A stretch of 64,000 nucleotides of DNA, taken from contig JBAMJV010007487.1 of the NCBI GenBank assembly GCA_037951105.1, positions 248,001 through 312,000 on the forward strand, read 5' to 3'. Source of the stretch: Echinarachnius parma. Taxonomy: Eukaryota; Echinodermata; Echinoidea; Clypeasteroida; Echinarachniidae. The notes below the pieces were generated by a model. That model was not told the origin of the DNA. It ran no database searches and saw nothing but the letters and a program-made list of their open reading frames with translations. The translations under genes and the position numbers were made by a program. Positions 55,943 through 64,000 of the stretch are shown in pieces (the first letter of the stretch is position 1; every line of letters starts with the position of its first letter).

Positions 55943-58900
55943 TTACATCATAGTTTGTACACCGCGTGACCTGGTAGCAGTGTTATTGCCTGACATAGCT
56001 TGTTCTTGCAACTTATTGACCCACTCGGGAAAGTCGCTACTCAGATAAGGCTTCAGCCTATCGTGATGAACAATTTTACCTTGAGATTTATTTTGCTTTA
56101 TCTCAAACAACAAATCATTAATTTTCCTTACAACTACAAATGGTCCTTTCCATTTCTCATTGTTCAATTTAGGGCTAAGTCCCTTTTTCCTTGTTATGTC
56201 ACGACAGTACACCAAGTCACCAACATCAAATGAATTATGGGAAAGTCTTACGTCATGATCTCTTTTCTGTCTTTCAGCGGTTTTTCCTATGTGCTCGCGA
56301 GCAAACTGGTATGCCTCATCTAATTGTTCTTGTAGTTTGACTACATAATCTTCTGGGTGTCGAGGCTTGGAGTTTGCGCGAAGACCTAATTTAACTTCTA
56401 GAGGGGTCTTTACCTCTCGTCCAAACATCAAATAATTGGGTGAAAACCCAGTTGTATTGTGAACTGTACTGCGATATGCAGAAGTCAACAAATTAAGGTT
56501 AACATCCCAATCCCGCTGGTGCTTACTGACATAAGAAGAGATCATGTTTGCTAAAGTTTAATTAAACCTTTCAATGAATCCATTTGACTGTGGGTGGTAA
56601 CTTGACGTTTTTGTTTTGTGAGTTTCAAAAATATTACACATCTCGTGAAACAGTGAGGATTCAAATGTCCTTCCTTGGTCGGTATGCAATTCGAAAGGGG
56701 CCCCATATCTAGAAATGAATTCATTTACCACTTTTTCAGCTACAGTGGCAGAACATTGATCAGGAATAGCATAGGCTTCAATCCATTTTGTGAATGTGTC
56801 ACCTACAACCAAAATGTACCGGTTTCCTTGATCTGAAATAGGAAACGGTCCTAAAATATCCATTGCTATCCTGTCTAGTGGAGCTCCCTGTTGGTAATTT
56901 TTGAGTGGTGCTCGGGGAGATTTTTGAGGTCTCTTACGGGCGCCACATACCTTGCAAGCAAGAACATAGTTCCTCACTGAATCTTTCATTTTGTACCAGT
57001 AATAGTTTTGACGAATCCTACTAAGAGATTTCTTGAAACCCAAATGTCCAGACATTACTGAGTCATGGTTTGCTTCCAATATCATTTTGATCAAAGATTT
57101 TGGAACAACCAATGTTAGATGTGAATGGGATGGTGTTTCGTCCCACCTCTTGTACAAAACTCCATCAATGATTGTGAGTTGTCCCCATAGTAACCAAAGA
57201 TTTCGCACCATTGGGCTTTTATCTTGAACCTTTTCTCTATTGGGTCTCGTTTCGGATTCGTTTAGCCACCCAAGGACAATACTTATGTCTCTATCTTGTC
57301 TTTGAAGAGATGACAAGTTATTAATGGAAACTCCTAGTGAATCATAAAACTGCTGCCCAACATTTCTATTAGCTTTGGCGTATTTTTCGGATACGCGGGG
57401 CGCATTAGAGTCACTAGCGTTACCATTAATACTCTTCGACCTATTCTCAAATTGTGCTTGACGACGTGTTACTACAGGCCTAACGTAATTGACAGATCCT
57501 ATACAAGAATGATAATATTTACTAATTAATTGAACACCCGATCTTAAAGTACCAAGGATGGTATGTATGAGCATGACTACATACCAAACTGCCAGTCCAA
57601 TATCCGTCATGTAATTCTCGCTGTCCACTGCGTCCGCTTCTCCATCGATGTCGCCGTCGAGTGTCGCCCTTGGTGCAGCGTCGTCCTTCCGTTGACGCGC
57701 TGGCTCACCTCGCGCACTCTCGTCCTCGTTGCTAGCGCTCACGCCAGCAATTCTCCTCGTCATCATCGGCGCCACGTCATCGATCTCCATGAAGTCGGAC
57801 CAGGCGGCGTGCTGTTTCTCGCAATGTATGCACCCACCACAAGGAAGTGAAGTGAGAATGCTCCTCCCATCGTAGCATTCGCAGATTTCGGGACTGCATG
57901 GTTTGCGGGACAAAGCGTCAGCGTTAAGGTGACTCTTTCCCGCTCGATGTTCCAGCACGAAGTTGAATTGCGATAATATTTCCAGCCACCGCGCCATCTG
58001 GTTAGTCGGCTCGCGAAATGACATAATCCATCTCAACGCACTGTGATCAGTTCTGACTTTGAACTGTTGTCCAAATAGGTGATGTCTAAATTGATGAACG
58101 AAAGTTACAATGGCTAGGAGCTCCCGACGCGTGACACAATATCGACGTTGAGCCCTGGTCAACGTCTTGCTCGCGAAAGCTATTGGGCGTTCGTCATACT
58201 GCTCGGTTGACGAATTCCATTGTAGCTGAGACAGTGTTGCTCCTATTCCATAGTTGGATGCGTCGGTGTCTAGTATGTAAGTTCCGTTAGCTAATGGGTA
58301 TCCCATTATGTTGTCGCTGGTCAGTAAGTCCTTTAATTTGCAAAATGCTTCCTCGCATTTGGCGTCCCATTGGAATTTTACACCACTTTCCAGCATGCGG
58401 TTTAAAGGGCGAGAGATACTTGAAAAGTCCTTTATAAATCTCCGATAATAAGAGCACAGGCCCAGGAACGATCGAATGTCCTTAATGTTCGTCGGAGTAG
58501 GCCATTCTGCCACCGCCGCTATTTTCTCGGGATTCGCCTTGACCCCCTCTGGTGTGACCACATGTCCGAGAAATAAGACTTCCGATTGGAACAGGGCACA
58601 TTTACTTGGCTTAAGCTTAAGTCCGGCCTCACTTAAGCGACTGAAAACATCGTCGAGCCGTTCAATATGCGATTCAAATGTTGAGCTGAATATAATGACG
58701 TCGTCCAAATATATCAGCAATGACTTCCACTGCAGCCCTTTGAGCACGAGCTCCATGCATCTTTCGAATGTACTTGGTGCATTGGATAATCCGAATGGCA
58801 TGACATTGTATTCAAAAAGTCCCGCTCGGGTGCGAAATGCTGTTTTATATCTGTCCTCCTCCTTCACCTCCACCTGCCAATATCCGGATTGTAGGTCTAG

Positions 58901-60235
58901 TGTAGAAAAATATTTGCTGTCGCTCAGGCAATCCAAACAGTCGTCGATCCGTGGTAATGGGAAACTGTCGAATTCGGTGACTGAATTCAACTTCCTATAA
59001 TCCACACATGGGCGCGTAGTACCATCCTTCTTTTTAACATAAACGAGGGGAGAAGCCCATGGTGATTTGGAGGGGCTTATAATACCAGACCGTAATTGGT
59101 CTGATATAATTTTCTCCTCCTCCTCCTCGAAAGCGCGGGGTGGTCGTCGAGCTGGTTGTCGTACAGGCGGTGCACCGTTAGTGTTGATTTCGTGTTGGAT
59201 GACAGAGGTACGGCCGAGATCGGTTGGAGATTTCGCGAAAGCGTCCTCGTGTTTGGAAAGTAAGTTGTATAACTGTGACTGTTCTGTGGTATTTAGCCCC
59301 TCTGCATTCCGTTGATATAGCTCGTCGACAACGGGGTGCAGCTTTTCCTCTGCACGTTCAGTGGGTATAACATGAGTTCTATTAACAGTGTGGATGCGGC
59401 ACGCGTGATGTGTTGCTTGTTGTTCGCCGACGTCATCGGGGTGGTCGATGATGGCGACGACGTCGCTCGCTATATGTGCGGTGCCAAGCGTTGTGTCCGC
59501 GTGTAGCAAAACATCTTCATCCGAAGCGTTCATGATGCGAATGGGCATTGTGGGTGCTGGGCTTACTAGAACTGTCCCAACAAGCAGGGATTTATTCTCC
59601 AGTCCATCGGTGAGGGGCTCGATGACTGTATCGTGGGTTGGGACTTGGTGGGGAATGTATCCTTGTACGATGTGTTCCGAACGGGCGGGTATTAGAGCAT
59701 CCGATTTAAGGTGAACTCGTGAAATGGGGATCTGTCCAACAAACTCGCAATTAACAAATCGGCCATCGATTTTCAGGCCCCGTCTGGCCTCCAATATGCA
59801 ATTGAAATGGTACAAAAAATCATATCCTAATAGCGTATCGTCCGCCATCGGTACCACAAAAGCTGGCCAGGTGTACGTCACATTGCCTATCTTAAATCCA
59901 ATTGTCACACGCGCTTTCACCACCAGTTCGCCATCGTCTGCTGCTTTCAAAACTATATTATTAGTTTTGTGTCGGATAAGGCTATCTTTGTGGGGTATTT
60001 TATTGAAAAGGGATTCCGAAATAAGGGTTACTGCCGCCCCTGAGTCAACTAGTAATTTTGTATGTATTCCTTCAACCTCTGCGGGTACAAATGCAGATAG
60101 TCCTGTGTTCTCCACATTTCGAACATGTATGTGGACCGGTGTCTGGCCGGAAGACCCGGTCCCACTTAGTTTTCCTGCTGTGGCGGGTGGGGGCAGTTGT
60201 GCCTGTGGTGCCCAGGTTCCCCACAGTTGTAGCAC
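55943..60235 (-). mobile_element. gypsy pol region (PR-RT-RNase H-IN)
   Basis: Retroelement polyprotein region. In order on the minus strand: an aspartic protease motif VDSGAAVTLIS; reverse transcriptase with MPFGLSNAPSTF and the catalytic YLDD (near 58705); RNase H with DTDASNYGIGATLSQ and a TDHSALRW block; integrase with an HHCC zinc-binding part (CKVCGARK), a MDILGPFP block and HPQSNGFIERF; and a C-terminal GPY/F-like segment KWKGPFVVV. Its start overlaps gag in a different frame, as in many gypsy elements that use programmed frameshifting. Fossil status: close to whole. Confidence 0.9.
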
Positions 60236-61149
60236 CTACCCCAGACGGAGCCCTCTCGTCCGCGACCGCGACCGCTATATCCGCCTCTGTTGCCGTAGTT
60301 GCCGCTGCCTCGTCCTCCACCGCGACCACGACGTTCGCCCCAGCTGCGTCCACCACCGAGATCCAGCTTGCCGGCAAGCTTATCGACTAGACCGTCGATC
60401 TTTGCGTCGATGCTCGCTGCCATCTTCGTCTCCAGGTCAGCCAGCTTGTCGTCGATGGTTGGGGCTGCAGCTCCTTGCGCGACAGGGCGCACCTTCACCG
60501 AAGACCGCTGCTCGTCCGTGATCGACCGATAGCGGTCGACCAGGTCCTGAGCCTCGGAGAGGTTGCTCGGTTCCTGCATCCCAACAGCCATCGCAAGGTT
60601 TTGATCCTGAATTCCCCGAAGGAATTGGCGGAGTGCAATCTGCTCCCGTGTTGCCTCGTCTGCAGTCGGGAAACCACGAAGTGTAAACCTCTGCAGGTCA
60701 GTGACGTACACGGCCAGCGATTCCCCATGCATTAGCTTGCGCGATTCCAGCTTTGACACAAACGAATTTGGGGCAGCCCTCTCCTCGAACCGATTTGCAA
60801 GTGCCGCGCTCAGACTGCTAAAAGACTCGAATACCGTAGTGGGCTGGGTCCGGAATAGGTAATCGGCGGCTTCCCCCGTCACAGCAGAAAGGAGACGAAT
60901 CCGCTTCTCCTCGTCGGACCAGCGGCAAGCTTTCCCCAAACTCAGGAAGACCTGGTAAAACGCCTGCCATGGTGTGTCACCTGAAAATGTCGGCTGCCGT
61001 GGGAGTGGAACTTTGGTCGCAGCTAGTCCTGGCTGCCTGACCTCCTCCTCTTCCTCAAAAACTGCATCCACACCACCAACATCTGCCTGCCTTCGACTCC
61101 TAGACTTCCCGGGCATCGTGAAACGGAACGAGTACGTGGTCGAGTCCAA
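60166..61149 (-). mobile_element. gypsy gag region
   Basis: About 327 residues: a basic N-terminus (GKSRSRRQAD), an acidic run, a helical capsid-like middle (TPWQAFYQVFLSLGKA ... LESRKLMHGESLAVYVTDLQ), then a Gly/Arg-rich tail and one CCHC zinc knuckle (CYNCGEPGHHRHNC), the nucleocapsid RNA-binding motif. It is open throughout and followed by pol with a short overlap. Confidence 0.88.
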
Positions 61150-61208
61150 ATTTTTAACTAGAGTAGCGTGGTCGAATCATAGTATGCCGCTTTACCGCTG
61201 CCACCAGT

Positions 61209-61976
61209 CTTATGTTCTTACTCCGATACATAAATGATCACACATTTACACATACTTGTAGTTATCAGTTCACTTTTTTTCGATGGCAGAACATAATAAG
61301 AATCGGATCGAGTGCAACTCGTCCGAACTCCAAAACTGGAATGCCCCAAACATCTAGAGATGAGAATCAGAATCATAATATAAATTCCTCCTAGTAACTC
61401 TACACACACAGCATTATAACCAGGGGTAAAAGGGGGCGTGAATAGGGTAGTGCAAACAAGGGGTGCACAGGGGGTGTGGCTTCCTTGCTGCCACTAAAAT
61501 ACATCAAACTATAATAAGGAATAAAGGTTCATTCTTAGAACAAAGAAAGTCCTGTACAGTAGCGATAATGTTTATCATCACTTATCTCCTTATCAACAAA
61601 AGTCTCCTTTCAAGTTGTATTTGATTCATAACATTAGCCAGAAAGCCGACCATCAAATATATCAAGTTCATCCCAAAACTAAACAAGTCTGTAAGTTGAC
61701 CTCCCAACAAGTTATCATATTCTTTATCAAAGCTTTCTGGGTTGGGGGAATACAGTTATCTATGTTTGTTCCTGTTTCCAAGTTCAAAGGGACAAAAGGG
61801 GTTCTATAACGGTGACTCTGATAAGTCTCACCGGGAGATTATGTATATAACTATTTAGGACCAAGTGCTAAAAGAAAGGGGAGACTAATGTGGTCAAAGA
61901 TTAATGACTATAAGGTCACTGTCCAGCATTAGACGGGAATTCGCCTAACTATATTACTTATCTTTGGGACCTAACA
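61209..61976 (-). repeat. LTR (5' LTR of the gypsy element)
   Basis: 768 bp, matching 52363-53130. On the minus strand it is followed by ACTGGTGGCAGCGG, a likely primer-binding site for a tRNA 3' end (starting TGG). Confidence 0.9.
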
Positions 61977-61981
61977 ATATT

Positions 61982-62800
61982 GAATATGTAAGACTACCTA
62001 CTACCCAATAGTACCCCTCATAGGATGGAAGCTAATAAGTAATCCTGTCACACTTCTGACACATGAAATCACACTCACAAGATTTCTTGTCTTCATGTAC
62101 AATTTCCAAAAGGGGTTGGATGGAAGTGAGGAAGAAAACATATCCAAAGGGGATGGATTGGGGGGGGGGGGGGGGGGGGGGGGGTCGCCCTAGGCATACA
62201 ATTGATTATACACTACTGTTCTTTGAATGTCAATATCACTAAAATGACATCCTAACATATGAACGGGCGCCTATCACAGGATACAGAAATCTCATCTAAT
62301 ATTGGAATAATATATAATCATGTCAATGTCTGCCTTAAATCACATTCACGTTTTACAAAAGGAGTTGGATCGTAGTGATGGGGATATATCATTTTCACAA
62401 GGAATGGAGGTGGTGGTGGTGGTGGTGGTGGTGGTTGGGGGGGGGGGGGGAATCCCCCATGACATCCAATTTATTGCACTATGCACCTTTAATTACTCTC
62501 CAATCTCCAAAATAATATAAAATACTAGACACAGTGTAACATCACATGATTCAACAAGTAGGTCATTAATCAGAATCTTGTCACATTTCACATTGCGGTA
62601 ATGAAATAAAACAATGTTCTGCAAAATGGGGAAGTGCGGGGCTCTTTCCTCTCCTTTCCTTTCCACATGGATTGGGATGGGAGGAGAATGACGTTTCTTT
62701 GCCTGCTCTTAACTGAGCCAATGCACTTTGAATTCCAATGTCACCAACGATACATCCCAACATAGAAGTGGGCGCCCCTCGACAGGATATCATCTGGTGA
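61982..62800. repeat. Decayed tandem array with poly-G runs
   Basis: Modules of about 270-290 bp recur: AATCCTGTCACACTTCTGACA / AATCATGTCAATGTCTGCC / AATCTTGTCACATTTCACATT, then GGGGTTGGATGGAAGTGAGG / GGAGTTGGATCGTAGTGATG / GGATTGGGATGGGAGGAGAA, GAATGTCAATATCAC or GAATTCCAATGTCAC, GACATCCTAACATATGAACG or TACATCCCAACATAGAAGTG, GGGCGCCTATCACAGGATA or GGGCGCCCCTCGACAGGATA. Three units, each with a G run at the same place in the first two (25 G at 62160; GGT repeat plus 13 G at 62402-62450). Confidence 0.75.
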
Positions 62801-63459
62801 GAGTGAGAAGGGGGTTAGGTTCATTTGTGTCTAAATTGAGTTCTACATACCATCTTGATCCTCATCTATGTGATGTTAAACTTTCAGATAATAGTTTTTT
62901 ATTAATAAAACAAAAATATTTATCACAAATTAAAGAGAGCCAATTTGGTTTCTACATTGCTACCAAATTTAAAATGAGATTATCTCTGAAGTGAAAAAGT
63001 GACTTTTGCGCCCTTCTCTTTCTCAGCTGACAATATTTCTCAACGTTAGTGCCCCAGTCACATATCCCTGCTTCCTGCACATGATATTACATTCATGCAC
63101 TTACATTGCTCCCTCCTTAATCATAGGAGACACGTCACAATTCTGTTTGAATCTGTTAGATTGCTTTTCTCTCTGCATCATGTGTATTTTTTGTGCAAAA
63201 TTTGTATTCATAGCTAAGCCTCTTCCTTTATTTTTACAAATTTGGGATATGTCTCCTAAAATTTAAGATTCTTGAAATAGTCTGTAAATAAAACAGGATA
63301 GACATGATTGATAAACAACTTATTTTCTATTGGTATCCTCAAAATAACTGTTTTCTCATGTTTTTCCTCTCTTTTTGAGGTCTTATGGTAACATTTTTGT
63401 CATGCCTTGCAAAAAAGCATTTGTAAGATAAAAAAAAGTCTATCAAAATTCATTGCATA
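62801..63459. other. No gene seen
   Basis: AT-rich sequence without exon features. AGTGCCCCAGTCACATATCC near 63048 resembles the end of the foldback element at 12818-13025. Confidence 0.4.
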
Positions 63460-64000
63460 CAGTCAAACCTGTACTAGCGGCCACCTGTCTATAGCGGCCA
63501 CCTGCCGTTAGCGGCCACATAGAATTCCCCCCGAGGAAAATACAGTGTTATAAACACTGTCTATAGCGGCCACCTGCCTAACGCGGCCAGCGGCCACTGT
63601 TTTGGCTTCCCAAACTCATTTTTTTACCGTCTGTAGCGGCCATCAATGTTCGGTTTGGCCGTAACTGCGGGCGTGCTAGTTTGAAATTTTCCGATGCGAA
63701 GCTGGTATACTTTGCCGTGAAAGCGAGCTGGCAGCATAAGCTTAGCGAACAATATAACCATAGTCTACTCTAGGGCTGAAGAACTACCCTGTCCCTGTAG
63801 CTTTTGAAAAGTGCCGCCTCAATAATGAATGTCAAGTTTAAAAGCCTAAAATGGCCGTTTGTTTTGTTTACCTCGTCCGCCGACTGGTCTATTTTTACTC
63901 ACTCATTGTTTCCGTGAAGCGATCGCTAGCTAGCTTTCAGCTGAGCTATGCACTTGAGACGGATTAGCGCGCGCTCATAGCCCTGGCTGAACATCCGTGT
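63460..64000 (+). mobile_element. pogo/Tigger-like DNA transposon, 5' end (cut by window)
   Basis: After TA, the sequence CAGTCAAACCTGTACTAGCG and the repeated TAGCGGCCACCTG are readable. CAGT-AAACCT with a TA target site is the usual start of pogo/Tigger elements of the Tc1/mariner superfamily, and arrays of GCGGCCAC within the first 150 bases are typical of their subterminal repeats (family knowledge, from memory). The following GC-rich part (63650-64000) has no transposase frame in the window; the element continues beyond it. Confidence 0.65.

Larger units (their letters stand above)
52358..61981 (-). mobile_element. Ty3/gypsy LTR retrotransposon, nearly whole and young
   Basis: Two direct LTRs of about 768 bp flank gag and pol on the minus strand. 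ATATT at 52358-52362 and again at 61977-61981 is a five-base target duplication. The LTRs differ at about one base by eye, so the insertion is recent. Next to the upstream LTR a primer-binding-like TGGTGGCAGCGG is readable on the minus strand, and a polypurine tract (GAAGGAGGGGCAAG) precedes the other LTR. The order protease, reverse transcriptase, RNase H, integrase fits Ty3/gypsy (Metaviridae). No envelope-like gene is seen. The coding part looks almost intact, with about one break. It inserted at the 3' end of the SINE at 52116-52348. Confidence 0.93.

Noticed and set aside
58476-60521. Plus-strand open frames of 60-265 residues across the gypsy element
   Set aside because: They are antisense shadows of the gag and pol regions.

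Overview
The window is animal nuclear DNA: AT-rich, with few and widely spaced exons, GT-AG introns and dense repeats. The only host gene I can recognise is the C-terminal part of HEATR6 (HEAT repeat-containing protein 6). It lies on the + strand as six exons between 8302 and 42702. The orthologue's divergence, the tRNA-derived SINEs, the many long G or C runs, the frequent TACATGTA words, the jockey/CR1-like LINE fragments and a Ty3/gypsy element all suggest a marine deuterostome invertebrate. A sea urchin or other echinoderm is my best guess; this is inference, not proof.

Layout. 1-8301: upstream HEATR6 intron or flank with miniature foldback elements, a LINE 3' end (minus strand) and short tandem repeats. 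8302-31054: two HEATR6 exons separated by a 22.5 kb intron. That intron holds several foldback elements, a SINE 3' part, a LINE reverse-transcriptase fragment (about 20966-22137) and a 69-unit, 26-bp minisatellite (22941-24734). 31055-42702: the remaining HEATR6 exons. Their introns contain a 1.36 kb nested palindrome, several TTAA-flanked miniature elements, decayed copies of an exon, and long decayed tandem arrays. 42703-52362: 3' flank made almost entirely of old tandem duplications with units of about 110-240 bp, studded with poly-C and poly-G runs and ending in a SINE. 52363-61976: a nearly whole, very young Ty3/gypsy LTR retrotransposon on the minus strand with an ATATT target duplication. 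61982-63459: more decayed tandem repeats. 63460-64000: the terminal inverted repeat and first part of a pogo/Tigger-like DNA transposon running off the window.

Two patterns stand out. Much of the non-coding DNA consists of locally duplicated and decayed segments; in two places the duplicated segment includes HEATR6 exon sequence and its splice donor. Small palindromic elements bounded by TTAA are very common, including two very short families of about 80 and 90 bp. I found no tRNA, rRNA or CRISPR feature and no promoter I could defend.
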